From Armatimonadaceae bacterium (GTDB lineage: Bacteria; Armatimonadota; Armatimonadia; Armatimonadales; Armatimonadaceae): DNA of 26,826 nucleotides. Location: contig JAUJNC010000078.1 in assembly GCA_030446525.1 (NCBI GenBank), positions 1 to 26,826 on the forward strand, written 5' to 3'. How positions within the stretch are numbered: position 1 is the first letter of the stretch; every line of letters begins with the position of its first letter. The notes under the pieces were generated by a model. It saw nothing but the letters and a program-made list of their open reading frames with translations. It searched no databases and was not told the DNA's origin. Shown piece by piece: positions 7,755-16,722 of this stretch. A program made the position numbers and the translations under genes.

Positions 7755-8699
7755 TCACGCGCGGGCGAGCTGCGCCAGCTCGCCCCGCAGCTTGTCCCCG
7801 GAGGCGACGAGCCTGGTGCGCTCGTCGTCGGTCAGGGCGATCTCGAGCAGCCCCTCGACGCCGTTGCGACCCACCACGGTCGGGACCGACAGGGCCACGC
7901 CTTTGATGCCGAACAGGCCCGTCTGCACCGACGACACGGGCAGCACCTGCCGCTTGTTCTGCAGGATGGCGTGCACGACCTCGGCGATCGAGACGCCGAC
8001 CGCCTGACCCGCGCCGCCCTTGAGCCGGATCACCTCCGCGCCCGAATCGCGCGCCCGCGTGAAGATCGCCTGCATCGCCGCTTCGTCGTAGGTGGGGAAC
8101 GACCGCAGCGGCACGCCGCCGATGGTGGCCGTGCTCCAGACGCACATCATTGAGTCGCCGTGCTCACCCAGGAGCAGCGCCTGGACGTCGGTCGGCATGA
8201 CGTTGAAATGCGCGGCAAGCAGAGAGCGGAAGCGGCAGGTGTCCAAGACCGTCCCCAGGCCGATCACGCGGTCGTGCGTCAGGCCCAGCTCCTGGGCGGC
8301 GACGTAAGTCAGGAGGTCGACCGGGTTCGAAACGACCAGCACGACGGCGTCGGAAGCGAGCGAGCGCTGCTTGACCTCGCCCAGGATCGTGCGGAACAGC
8401 GCCAGGTTCCGGTTGACCAGGTCCAGGCGGCTTTCGTCGGGTTTGCGCCGCAGGCCGGAGCAGATGACGACCACGTTGGAGCCGTCCAGACGATCATAGC
8501 CGCCCGCGTCGACCTTGGGGCCGCCCGCGAACGCGTAGCCGTGCACGAGGTCGAGGGCCTCCCCCTTGACCGTGTCGAGCACGCTGCCTTCCACCACGTC
8601 GATCAGGTCGAGCTGCTGCGCGATGCCGCCCAGCTGCAGCACGAACGCGGCCGTGCTGCCGACGCGCCCGCCCGCGCCGATGATACTCACTTTGGCCAT
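7755..8699 (-). CDS. mdh: Malate dehydrogenase of the LDH-like type (or L-lactate dehydrogenase)
   Basis: A 314-residue NAD-dependent 2-hydroxyacid dehydrogenase. The Rossmann motif GAGGRVGS is at 8-15 and the NAD-binding aspartate is D34. The catalytic set is complete: R91, N125, D153 and R156 in LGTVLDTCRFR, and H180 in LLGEHGDSM. The substrate-specificity position in SGLRRKPDESR is R85, equivalent to residue 102 of LDH. Arginine there favours oxaloacetate/malate, while LDH has glutamine. The flanking DESRLDLV is LDH-like, so the assignment to malate is likely but not certain. Malate oxidation would pair with the PEP carboxykinase at the window start. The start has AGGAG ten bases upstream. 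Confidence 0.88.
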   Translation of the reverse strand: MAKVSIIGAGGRVGSTAAFVLQLGGIAQQLDLIDVVEGSVLDTVKGEALDLVHGYAFAGGPKVDAGGYDRLDGSNVVVICSGLRRKPDESRLDLVNRNLALFRTILGEVKQRSLASDAVVLVVSNPVDLLTYVAAQELGLTHDRVIGLGTVLDTCRFRSLLAAHFNVMPTDVQALLLGEHGDSMMCVWSTATIGGVPLRSFPTYDEAAMQAIFTRARDSGAEVIRLKGGAGQAVGVSIAEVVHAILQNKRQVLPVSSVQTGLFGIKGVALSVPTVVGRNGVEGLLEIALTDDERTRLVASGDKLRGELAQLARA

Positions 8700-8744
8700 G
8701 ACTCTGATTCTCCTCGCCCGCCGCTCCGCGGCGTTGCTTTCGGC

Positions 8745-8779
8745 AAAAAAGGGCCGCAGGCGCTTCGCCTGCGACCCTT
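8745..8779 (-). terminator. Strong hairpin with U-run between the YcaQ-like gene and mdh
   Basis: An 8-bp core stem CGCAGGCG / CGCCTGCG (8755-8762 and 8766-8773) is extended by AAGGG/CCCTT across one mismatch. On the minus strand it is followed by six U (8745-8750). It is a textbook intrinsic terminator for the upstream YcaQ-like gene. A candidate promoter at 8780-8809 lies just before it, so it could also act on an mdh transcript. Confidence 0.8.
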
Positions 8780-8809
8780 ATGATAGCGGAATTGGGGAGC
8801 AAAAGTCAA
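8780..8809 (-). promoter_or_regulatory. Candidate promoter upstream of mdh
   Basis: The minus strand has TTGACT (8804-8809), an 18-bp spacer and TATCAT (8780-8785). Transcription would begin almost at the 5' side of the terminator hairpin at 8749-8779. No other promoter is visible between the hairpin and the mdh start. Confidence 0.5.
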
Positions 8810-8831
8810 TCCGGCCGGTCGCCCGTTGTGC

Positions 8832-10031
8832 TCAAGAAAGGCCCCCGACCAAGGCTTCTTCTACGGGGCCGCGCGCGCTGTCCGGATCAACCCGGTCCAG
8901 CACGACACGTTCCGCGCCGAGGAAACGCCCCACCGCCGCGAGCCGCGCGCCCAGCGCCGGGGCGATCTCGTGACCGTCCGCCCACGGCTCCAGCCACAGC
9001 GAGCGCAGGGTCAGCGTCTTCGTTTTGCGGTCCACTTTGGGGTCCACGCGCCCCGCCAGCCGGTCGCCCCACAGGAGGGGGAGGGCGTAGTAGCCCCAGC
9101 GCCGCCTGGCAGCCGGCGTATACACCTCCCAGGTGTAGTCGAAGCCGAACACGGCCCGCGTCCGCTCGCGGTCGTAGACCAGGGGGTCGAGCGGCGCGAG
9201 CAGGTTCACTCCCTCCGATACCGGGGCCGTCTCGGCCTCCGTCAAAGCCGCCACGTCCTCCGCCAGGACGTACCAGGGGCGCGCCGCCCCCTCCACCTGC
9301 ACAGCCGCGAAGGCGTCGCGGCCAAGGACGGCCACGTCATCGACCTTGGGGCGAAACAGGCGCCGCGCCCGCAGCCGCTTGCGGCACTTGTACTCGCGCT
9401 CCTGCCCTTCGTCCGGCAGGTCCGCATCCTTCACGTGGAGCGCCGCCATCTCCGGCAGCACGCGCTCGGTCAGCGCGAACCAGCGCTCGAAGTTCTCGCG
9501 CCGGTGGACCGTCAGCCGCCCCTGGAGCCAGAGCTTCTCCAGCACGTGCGCCGCCAGGGAGATCCGGATCCCCCAGCCGGAGGTCGTATGCCCGTGCTCG
9601 CTCCCGCCCGCGCGCGTGCGCAGCGCCCCCTCGGCGGCGAGCCGCGCGAGCAGCTGCTCGGCCACCGCCACCTCCTCCGGCAGCAGCCCCTGCCAGCGTC
9701 CCGGCGCCGCGGCGCGCGCCTTCATGGCCCGCACGAAGTACGGGTAGTCCCGCAGGGGCAGGACACACAGGTTGGGGAAGTAGTACTCGAACGCCCCGCG
9801 CGGGTCGCCGTAGAGCAGCGCGTCGAGCATCGCCGGCCGGTAGTTCCGCACGCGCGCCCACAGGATCAGGTCGTGCATGCGCCCGCAGACGTTGATAGAG
9901 TCCATCTGCACGAACTCCAGCCGGTCGAGCGCAGCGGCCACATCGGGCAGCGCCTGCGGCGTGTCCAGGGCGAAGGCGTGGATCAGGAAGCGTCGCGCGG
10001 CTGCCGCGCTGACAGAAAGAACAGGCGCCAC
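8832..10031 (-). CDS. YcaQ/AlkZ-like winged-helix DNA glycosylase
   Basis: A 399-residue member of the HTH_42 (YcaQ, AlkZ) family, which unhooks interstrand crosslinks or excises bulky alkylated bases. The catalytic QxD motif is present as Q42-M43-D44 in LEFVQMDSINVCGRMHDLILWAR. Family blocks follow: YRPAMLDALLYGDPRGAFEYYF, a winged-helix region with HTTSGWGIRISLAAHVLEKLWLQGRL, and the C-terminal NLLAPLDPLVYDRERTRAVFGFDYTWEVYTP and WGYYALPLLWGDRLAGRVDPKVDR. I chose GTG 10031 because the frame upstream of it crosses the intergenic hairpin and has no family residues. There is no clear Shine-Dalgarno site. A TACAAT lies six bases before the GTG, so the transcript may be leaderless. Confidence 0.85.
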   Translation of the reverse strand: MAPVLSVSAAAARRFLIHAFALDTPQALPDVAAALDRLEFVQMDSINVCGRMHDLILWARVRNYRPAMLDALLYGDPRGAFEYYFPNLCVLPLRDYPYFVRAMKARAAAPGRWQGLLPEEVAVAEQLLARLAAEGALRTRAGGSEHGHTTSGWGIRISLAAHVLEKLWLQGRLTVHRRENFERWFALTERVLPEMAALHVKDADLPDEGQEREYKCRKRLRARRLFRPKVDDVAVLGRDAFAAVQVEGAARPWYVLAEDVAALTEAETAPVSEGVNLLAPLDPLVYDRERTRAVFGFDYTWEVYTPAARRRWGYYALPLLWGDRLAGRVDPKVDRKTKTLTLRSLWLEPWADGHEIAPALGARLAAVGRFLGAERVVLDRVDPDSARGPVEEALVGGLS

Positions 10032-10057
10032 GCGTCCATTGTACCACGTCCTGCCGG

Positions 10058-10086
10058 CCGCCCCCTGTCTCCGAGGCAGGGGGCGG
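10058..10086. terminator. GC-rich hairpin after the aldo/keto reductase gene
   Basis: A perfect 10-bp inverted repeat, CCGCCCCCTG (10058-10067) and CAGGGGGCGG (10077-10086), with a 9-nt loop. It lies between the aldo/keto reductase stop and the YcaQ-like start. No U-run follows, so it would terminate weakly or merely protect the 3' end. Confidence 0.5.
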
Positions 10087-10096
10087 CGGGGGTAGG

Positions 10097-11074
10097 TCAC
10101 CAGGCGTACGCTTCCGGCGCGGGGCCGCCCTTGCCCGCGGGCGGGAAGATCTCGTCCAGCTGGCTGCGGGTCTCGTCGGAGAGGGTGATCTCAAGGGCGC
10201 GCAGTGACCCGTCGAGCTGCTCCAGGGTGCGCGGCCCGATGATCGGGGCCGTCACCACCTTGTTCGACAGGAGCCAGGCCAGGGCGGCGTCGGCGGGCTT
10301 CTCGCCCAGATCACGGCACAGGGCCTCGTACCGCTCCAGCTTGGGCCGGTTCTGTTCGATGCTGCGCTGCACGTTCTCCTGCGCGCGGCGCCCCTCGCCC
10401 GCCTTCTGCAGCGCGCCGCCCAGGAGGCCGCCGGCGAGCGGGCTCCAGGGGATCAGGCCCAGCCCGTACGCCTCGCAGGCGGGGACGACCTCCAGCTCGA
10501 CGGTGCGGGCGTTCAGGTTATACAGGCTCTGCTCCGAGACCAGACCGAGGAAATGGCGCCCTCTGGCGATCTCGTTCGCCTGCGCGATGTGCCAGCCCGC
10601 GAAGTTGGACGAGCCGACGTAGAGCACCTTGCCTTCGCGCACGAGCTGCTCCATCGCCTCCCAGCACTCTTCCCACGGGCAGTCCCGGTCGATGTGATGC
10701 ATCTGGTACAGGTCGATGTGATCGGTCTGCAGGGCGCGCAGGCTGTCCTCGCACCCGCGCTTGATCCGCAGCTTCGACAGCCGCCTGCCGTTGGGCCACT
10801 TCTCGACCTCGTTGTAGACCTTGGTGGCGAGGACGACCTTCTCGCGCCGCCCGCCGCCCTGCGCGAAGTAGCGCCCGAGGATGCTCTCGGTGGCGCGCTC
10901 GCCCAGCTTCCAGCCGTAGACGTCGGCCGTATCCCAGAAGTTGATGCCGTGCTCCAGGGCCCGGTCCATGATACGGAAGCTGTCTTCCTCGCTCGTCTGC
11001 GGTCCGAAGTTCATGGTACCCAGACATAGGCGTGATACTTGAAGGCCGGTCCGGCCCAGCCGTGTGTATTGCAT
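10097..11074 (-). CDS. Aldo/keto reductase
   Basis: A 325-residue NADPH-dependent oxidoreductase with a (beta/alpha)8 barrel. The catalytic tetrad is visible as D48 and Y53 (FWDTADVYG), K85 (LATKVYNE) and H126 (DLYQMHHID). The cofactor-binding SSNF and PLAGGLL segments and IIGPRTLEQLDGSL near the C-terminus fit the family. It resembles the general-stress and sugar/aldehyde reductases of the AKR11-13 type; the physiological substrate cannot be read from sequence. GGAGG lies four to five bases before the ATG. It has its own promoter at 11118-11146. Confidence 0.93.
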   Translation of the reverse strand: MQYTRLGRTGLQVSRLCLGTMNFGPQTSEEDSFRIMDRALEHGINFWDTADVYGWKLGERATESILGRYFAQGGGRREKVVLATKVYNEVEKWPNGRRLSKLRIKRGCEDSLRALQTDHIDLYQMHHIDRDCPWEECWEAMEQLVREGKVLYVGSSNFAGWHIAQANEIARGRHFLGLVSEQSLYNLNARTVELEVVPACEAYGLGLIPWSPLAGGLLGGALQKAGEGRRAQENVQRSIEQNRPKLERYEALCRDLGEKPADAALAWLLSNKVVTAPIIGPRTLEQLDGSLRALEITLSDETRSQLDEIFPPAGKGGPAPEAYAW

Positions 11075-11117
11075 AGTTCCTCCGTCAAAGAGTGTCCGCG
11101 CTGGTTATCGCCGGTTG

Positions 11118-11146
11118 GTTGTACCCGTTCGTATCACTTGTGTCAA
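11118..11146 (-). promoter_or_regulatory. Predicted promoter of the aldo/keto reductase gene
   Basis: The minus strand has a perfect -35 TTGACA (11141-11146), a 17-bp spacer and TACAAC (11118-11123), about 45 bp upstream of the ATG. The rest of the 175-bp gap between this gene and the vapC-like gene shows nothing recognisable. Confidence 0.6.
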
Positions 11147-11249
11147 GCCAAAAAGGGGCGACACGGCCGCCGGTGCCAACGTTTTTGTCCAGCATTGTGA
11201 GGCCGCTTGGACGGGGTTGAAAGAGGGGGGAGCGCAGTGGCCCCGGCCG

Positions 11250-11651
11250 TTATCGAATAAACAGGATGGGACAATAGCCAAGCGGCACCAGCGGGTCAAA
11301 CTCGCCGTGATCAGTAGTAATCACCGTGCCACCTATACGCCGGGCGAGCGCGAGGCAAAACGCATCCGGCAGGGACATGGCGTGGCTGCCCTTGAAGGTG
11401 GCCGCTTCTTTCCAGTAAGCGGCGTCATTGTCGTCACGGGTGATGATCCCAGCGTCTAACAAGGACTGAATGGCGTCCTCGGCCATCATCGCTCCACCCC
11501 GGCGAAAGTAAATATAATACACCTCGGTCAGGTTGAAGATGTGAGCATAGCAGATGCTTCCCGGCTCCGTGAGTGCGTCTTCAACAACATCCGCGCCTGG
11601 CTCGTTGTCGAGAAAGGCAATCATAGGGCCCGCATCCAGGGCGTAGTTCAC
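11250..11651 (-). CDS. PIN-domain ribonuclease, VapC-type toxin
   Basis: A 133-residue PIN domain protein. The acidic metal-binding residues are D6 (YALDAGP), E43 (NLTEVYY), D96 (SLPDAFCLALA), and D114 and D119 (TTDHGEFD). VapC toxins are Mg-dependent RNases that cleave tRNA or rRNA and are neutralised by an antitoxin encoded just upstream. Here the ATG (11651) overlaps the stop of the preceding gene by four bases (ATGA), the usual coupling. No canonical VapB name can be given to the partner. A housekeeping PIN protein is possible but the gene pairing argues for toxin-antitoxin. Confidence 0.85.
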   Translation of the reverse strand: MNYALDAGPMIAFLDNEPGADVVEDALTEPGSICYAHIFNLTEVYYIYFRRGGAMMAEDAIQSLLDAGIITRDDNDAAYWKEAATFKGSHAMSLPDAFCLALARRIGGTVITTDHGEFDPLVPLGYCPILFIR

Positions 11652-12283
11652 GCCTTCTTCCTCTGGGTTTGCTGCTCCTCTTTCTCCTTATCTGCCTGCC
11701 GTTCACGCCGGAGCGCTTCGCTCGCTAACTCGCCTCCGGCTTGGGCGAATTTACCCCGGATGCGCCTGACGCGAGCCACAAGCTCCGGGTCGCGCCCTTG
11801 TTCGGGTAACGTCCCCTGCCCACCAGGTGCTTCGGGTCGCTGAAGCCCTCCGACTATCTGTTGCACCGCTTCCTGTGGCGGAGCCTGGGAGACGAGTACC
11901 TGCGGGCTGATGTTTACGCCGTGCACGGTGGCGTTGCGCCATTGCCTGAGCGGGTCATAGTCGATGTCACGGTTGCCCGGGACTGCCTGTTGCGTCACCA
12001 CTGTTTGAAAAGCCGCAGTGGTCTTGCCTTCGTCATGAGCCGCCGCTAAGCATAGCCGAACAAGGTCCTCCAGGACGGAAGCGACATAGTTGGCATCCAC
12101 GGAGCGCTGGGCAAGGAAGCCCTTTACTGCCTCCTGGAAAGGGTCGTCTTATTTTCCTCAAGCAGCGCCGTAGCCAAGTACAAAAAGGAGCGTCGCATGC
12201 TCGGTCGCCGATACGCCTTCCTTCTGGGCTTCCTCGGCCAGTCTCTCGTCTAAGGGACGGGGTAACTCTAATCTAAGCGACAT
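11648..12283 (-). CDS. Putative antitoxin partner of the VapC-like toxin (frame disturbed near 12150)
   Basis: ATG 12283 has GGAGGG seven bases upstream. It opens MSLRLELPRPLDERLAEEAQ with KEGVSATEHATLLF, a pattern like ribbon-helix-helix antitoxins: a short basic strand then two helices. In this frame TGA (12158-12160) and TAA follow within four codons. In another frame the same bases read LLEENKTT, after which the first frame resumes with FQEAVKGFLAQRSVDANYVASVLEDL. Two compensating indels around 12140-12170 would restore a protein of about 211 residues. A gene caller would see only the 150-residue C-terminal part from GTG 12100. The C-terminal end is Lys/Glu/Gln-rich. Whether it is functional depends on whether the indels are real. 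Confidence 0.55.
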
Positions 12284-12685
12284 GATGTTTCCCTCCGAAC
12301 GTTAAATGATCAGTCGGGCGGACAGTCCATCGTCGCGGGCCGCCCTTGCCGAAAGTATAGCATAACCCGAGTCTTAGCTTTGATCACGCCAGCAGTATGC
12401 CCACATGACGCGGACCGTAGTGCAGCATCTTGGGCTTGATCATGTTCCACATGCCATAAAAGGAGTGGGACAGCACATGGCGAATGAAGCGGATCGAGAC
12501 CTGAGCTTTTTGGGCTCCTCCCTGTCCCCGGCGATATGAAATAGTACTTTCGCCTCATGCGCTTTCGTGTGATTTTGACCTACACTCTTCCCATGTCGCA
12601 GGAGACGGATGCCTGTTTATCGAAGATGACCTGCGTATCGCTCGGCTGTTTGAGTGCTGTTGCCTTTTGTCCGATCAAAGGCCTG
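12284..12685. other. Gene-poor gap between the toxin-antitoxin locus and the SARP regulator
   Basis: No intact gene is seen. The divergent promoters of the antitoxin (minus) and the regulator (plus) should lie here, but no convincing -35/-10 pair stands out. One short remnant on the minus strand is listed separately. Confidence 0.5.
12384..12530 (-). pseudogene. Possible 3' gene remnant of unknown family
   Basis: A minus-strand frame ending at TGA 12384-12386 reads GGAQKAQVSIRFIRHVLSHS, then FYGMWNMIKPKMLHYGPRHV and GILLA. The mix of aromatic, basic and hydrophobic residues looks like real protein sequence rather than a shadow frame. There is no start signal and no upstream body, so it may be the tail of a deleted gene. 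I do not recognise the family. Confidence 0.3.
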
Positions 12686-15600
12686 GTGAAAATCGTGAAC
12701 GAGCTGTTGCAGGTTCAACTGCTGGGCGGTCTGAGCGCGCGGCGGGGGGACCGGATCGTCCACCGCTTCGGCACGCACAAGGCGGGCGCGCTGCTGGCCT
12801 ATCTCGCCTTCTACCCGAACCGCCGGCACGTCCGCGAGGCGCTGGCCGAGATTCTCTGGCCGGAGACCGCGCGCCAGGCGGCTCCACAACCTGCGCCAGG
12901 CACTCTCCTCGCTCCGCCGCCAGCTTGAGCCGCCCGGCACCCCGCGCGGCACGGTCTTCGTTGCGGATCGTTTCGCTATCCACGTCAACCCGGCCGGGAT
13001 CACGACCGACGTGGCCGCGTTCGAGTCCGCGCTCCAGAGCGCGTCACGGAGCCCGAGCGAACTCGAGCGGACACAGCAGCTTTCCGAGGCGGTCGACCTT
13101 TACAACGGCCCGCTGCTGCCGGGCCACTACGAAGACTGGGTACTCATCGAGCAGCAGCGGCTTGATGCCTTGTTCCTCGACGCGCTGCTTCGCCTGACCC
13201 GGCAGCTGGAGCAGACCGGCGATACCGACGCGGCGCTGGAGCACGCACGACGCGCGGTGTGTGTGAACCCACTGCGCGAGGAGACTCACCGGGAGGCGAT
13301 ACGCCTGCTTGTCGCGGCCGGCCAGACGGACGCCGCGCTTCGCCTCTATCACGAGATGGAGCGGATCCTTTCGCAGGATCTTGGCGAAGCGCCTTCTCCC
13401 GCCGCCCGCGGGCTCCTTTGCCGGATCGAAGAACGCATCGCGCGCGGTCAACCCCCGCCGCCTCTCCCTTCGCCGGCCCCACCGGCTGCGGTCCCGCAGG
13501 CGAGGCTCGCCCCGAGGAGACAGGGCGCTCGCACCGCGCTCCCCACCGGCACGGTCACGTTTCTGTTGACCGAGATAGAAGGTTCCATCGCCCTTAGCAA
13601 GCGCGCGGGAACCGCGTTCGACAGCGCCCGCCTGCGTCACCAGGCGCTGCTCCGCCGTGAATTCGCCCGGCACGGCGGCCATGTATTCCAGGAACCCACC
13701 GACCGGTTTCTGGTCGCCTTCGCCGGTGCGGGCGACGCGCTCGCCTGCGCCGTCGCCTGCCAGCGGACGCTCGCAAATCAGGCATGGCCGGAGGAGACCG
13801 GCGCTTTGGGCGTGCGCATCGCCCTGCACACCGGCGACATCGAGCAGGAGAAGGGCGGGTATCAAGGGCCGGTTCTGCACCACGCTTCGCGGGTGCTCGC
13901 GGCCGCCCACCCCGGCCAGATCCTGATTTCCGAGGCGACGGCGATTCTGCTGCGGCCTGGCGCTTTGGGCGCGCTCGAACCCGATGTCCGCCTCGCCGAG
14001 CCTGGGCGTGTTTCGTCTGCGTGACAGTACCGTTCCCGAACGTCTCTTCCAGGGTGAGTATCCCGGCATGAGCGGGCGTTCGTTCCCGCCGCCCCGCGCC
14101 GAAGCCGGTCTGGCTCCCCATCTCCCCCTCACGCTGACTCGCTTTTTCGGGCGCGCGGAGGAGATAGCACGTCTGGCGGACCTGCTCCAGGACACGCACA
14201 CGCGCCTGGTGACCTTGACCGGGCCGGGCGGCACGGGCAAGACGCGCCTGGCCATTGAGATGGCGGGGCGCTTGGCGGGACCCCTTGCCGGCGCGGTCTG
14301 GTTCGTGTCCCTGGCCGACCTGTCCGATCCAGGGCTGATCGCCGGTGCGGTCCGGGACGCTCTTCGCCTGCCCCACTCACCCGGCGCGGAGCCGCTGGAA
14401 CAGGCGGCGGAAATGCTGGCGAAGCAGCCCTCGCTGCTCGTGCTGGACAACTTCGAGCAGTTCCTGGGGACGCCAGCAGCGCCGCCGGTGTGGACGAGGG
14501 CACGCGCGTCATGCAGGCGCTGCTCGCGCGGGTGCCGACGCTCACCTGCCTCGTCACCTCGCGCCAGCGGCTGCTGCTGGGGTTAGAACGGGAGTTCGCC
14601 GTCCGGCCCCTGCCGGTGCCCGAAGGTGCGGACATCTCGGAGCGGCGAGCGCGCAGCCCAGCGTCCGACTATTCGTCGATCGCGCGCAGGCGGCCCTTCC
14701 CGACTTTCAGGTGACGCCGCGAAACGCGCCGGTTGTGGCCGAACTGGTGCGCCGCCTGGAGGGCATCCCGCTCGCTCTGGAGCTTGCCGCCTCGCGGGCG
14801 CAGGTGCTGACCCCGGCCCAGATGCTCGCCCAGATCGAGCGCCGCTTCGACCTGCTGACGAGCCGCCGCCGCGACCTGCCGGCGCGGCACCGCAGTCTGC
14901 GGGCCGTCCTCGACCTGAGCTACCAGATGCTGCCGCCCGACGTCGCCCGCTTCTTCGCCGGCTTGAGTGTTTTTCGCGGCGGCTGGACATCCGAGGCGGC
15001 CGAGGCAATCTGCCAAGAGCCGCGCGCCCTGGACTTTCTGGCCCTGCTTCGCGAGAACTCGCTGATCTTTGCCGAAGAGTCCGCGGCGGGAATGCGCTTC
15101 CGCATGCTGGAAACCCTCCGAGAGTACGCCCAGGAGCCCGTTGTCGCCTGAAGCGGCCGGAGCGTTGAGCGTGCGACACGGCGACTGGTTTCTCGCACTG
15201 GCGGAGCGGGTTCATGCAGAAATGAACACCGCGGCACAGGGTGATGGACTGGCGCGGTTGGAGGCCGAACACGACAACCTGCGGGCGGCGCTGGCGGGGT
15301 TTCAAACGGGTGCGGCCGGCGCGGAGATGAGCCTACGCCTGGCCGTCGCACTCTACTCCTTTTGGTCGGTGCGCGGCTATGCGCAGGAGGGGCGGGATCG
15401 TTTGAAGGCCGCGCTGACGCGCAGCGATACGAAGGCGGCAGCGTTGCGCGCGGCAGCGCTTTACGCGCTGGGGGTGCTTCTTTCGCACCTTGGAGATTTC
15501 GCGCAGGCGCGGACGGCGCTTGAGGAGAGTTTGGCAATCAGCCGGGCCTGTGGGAGCCAGAAGCAGACCGCCCTAATCCTGGAGCGCGTGGGGTGGCAGG

Positions 15601-16432
15601 ACTGCCTGCAGGGCGACTACGTTTCCGCGCAAATCCGCCTCGAAGAAAGCCGGCGGCTTTTCGGACAGTTAGGAGATCGAGCCGGAACGGCCCACGCGCT
15701 GTCCTGCCTGGCCAACGTCCGGGTGGAGCAGGCGGACTATGCAGCGGCGCGTGGGCTTTTCGAGGAAAGCCTGGCGCTGCGGCGCACGCTCGGCGACAAC
15801 GGGGAATCGCGCTGTGTTTGGACGGCCTGGCTTGGATCGCCCGTTTGCGGGGCGATTACGACGCGGCGATCCCCTATCTTGAGGAAAGCCAGCGCTTATG
15901 GGATGCGGCGGGCGATCGGGGCGGCGTCGCCCTGTCACTGGACAGTTTGGGACGTGTCGCGCGCCTGCGCGGCGACTACACCGCGGCCCGCGGGTTTCTC
16001 GAAGCCAGCCTGGCGATCCGACGCGAGATCGGCGACCGGGGCAGCATCGCGGAAACCACCAAGGCGCTTGCTTGGGTTGCCCGGGGTCAAAAGGACCACG
16101 CCGAGGCGCGTTCGCTCGCTCGGGAAGCGCTGACGATCTTTCGTCAGCAGGACGACAAACAGGAGATCGCCGAAAGCCTGGAACTGCTGGCCGCGTGCGC
16201 GGCGGCGCAAAACCAGCCCGATCGCGCCGCCCGGTTGTTTGGATCCGCCGAAGCGCTGCGCGAAACCATCGGCGCGCCCCTGCCGCCCGCGAGCCGCCCC
16301 GACTACGAACAGGGCGTCGCCGCCACACGCTCCGCCCTCGACGTACAAGCCTTCGCCGCGGCTTGGGCCGAGGGGCAGGCGATGACGCGGGAGCAGGCGG
16401 TCGCCTACGCCTTGACAGAAAATCAGCCGTAG
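12686..16432 (+). CDS. SARP-type regulator: BTAD, cyclase-like, NB-ARC ATPase and TPR domains (six apparent frameshifts)
   Basis: A cytoplasmic STAND-type activator of about 1248 residues once frames are joined. Order: OmpR-like winged helix (LLGGLSARRGDRIVHRFGTH to ILWPE...LHNLRQALSSLRR), BTAD (about 13005-13440), class III cyclase homology domain (13543-13970, GTVTFLLTEIEGS), NB-ARC ATPase with Walker A GPGGTGKTRL (14221-14250) and Walker B LLVLDNFEQ, then TPRs (about 15290-16250) and a C-terminal GAPLPPASRPDYEQG/FAAAWAEGQAMT module. Single-base indels lie near 12881, 14000, 14470, 14650, 15135 and 15808; they sum to zero and no substitution stop codons are seen. The cyclase domain has TEIEGS instead of TDIEGS and TDRF instead of GDAF, so it is probably a non-catalytic sensor. 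The start is uncertain (GTG 12686 or 12695). It probably acts on the box at 16508. Confidence 0.85.
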
Positions 16433-16469
16433 GCGGTATCCTCGCCTGGCCTTCTCCAGCGCCCCACCT

Positions 16470-16492
16470 CGAACGCAAAGCGTCGTTTTTTT
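16470..16492 (+). terminator. Putative terminator of the SARP regulator gene
   Basis: A short stem (ACGC / GCGT with an AAA loop, extended by CG/CG around one bulge) is followed by seven T (16486-16492), 38 bp after the stop codon and just before the SARP-like box. The stem is weak but the T-run is good. Confidence 0.5.
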
Positions 16493-16507
16493 GCGCCTTC
16501 CCCTCTT

Positions 16508-16539
16508 TTGACGTTTCCTTGACGGTGGTGTAGTACAGT
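16508..16539 (+). promoter_or_regulatory. SARP-box promoter 1: two heptamers, 11-bp period, 8 bp to -10
   Basis: TTGACGT (16508-16514), four bases TTCC, TTGACGG (16519-16525), eight bases, then the -10 candidate TACAGT (16534-16539). SARP activators such as AfsR and ActII-ORF4 of Streptomyces are known to bind heptameric direct repeats one helical turn apart, with the second repeat 8 bp from the -10. The TACAGTG motif recurs at 16547-16553, so an alternative -10 exists. The downstream gene starts at 16723, leaving a leader of about 175 nt. Confidence 0.72.
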
Positions 16540-16722
16540 GGCGTTGTACAGTGCGCTGGGAAACGCGGGCAAGAACGTTTCCGCCGTGTCTCCCGAGTTT
16601 GGACCAGATAAAGATAGGACTCTGGGCGCCCTTCACTGCGCTTTTGTCCCATGCGCTCCGCACCGGCCGGGTGGCATACTTGCCGCGTATCCCCGTTAAT
16701 CCCGTTAATAAGGAGAAACGAA

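Noticed and set aside
8826..10622. 598-codon plus-strand frame
   Set aside because: Antisense to the YcaQ-like and aldo/keto reductase genes, both with complete catalytic motifs.
13044..14450. 468-codon open frame on the minus strand
   Set aside because: It is antisense to the BTAD/cyclase-like/NB-ARC regulator, whose domains are clear on the plus strand. Its sequence is Arg/Ala/Gly-rich without motifs.
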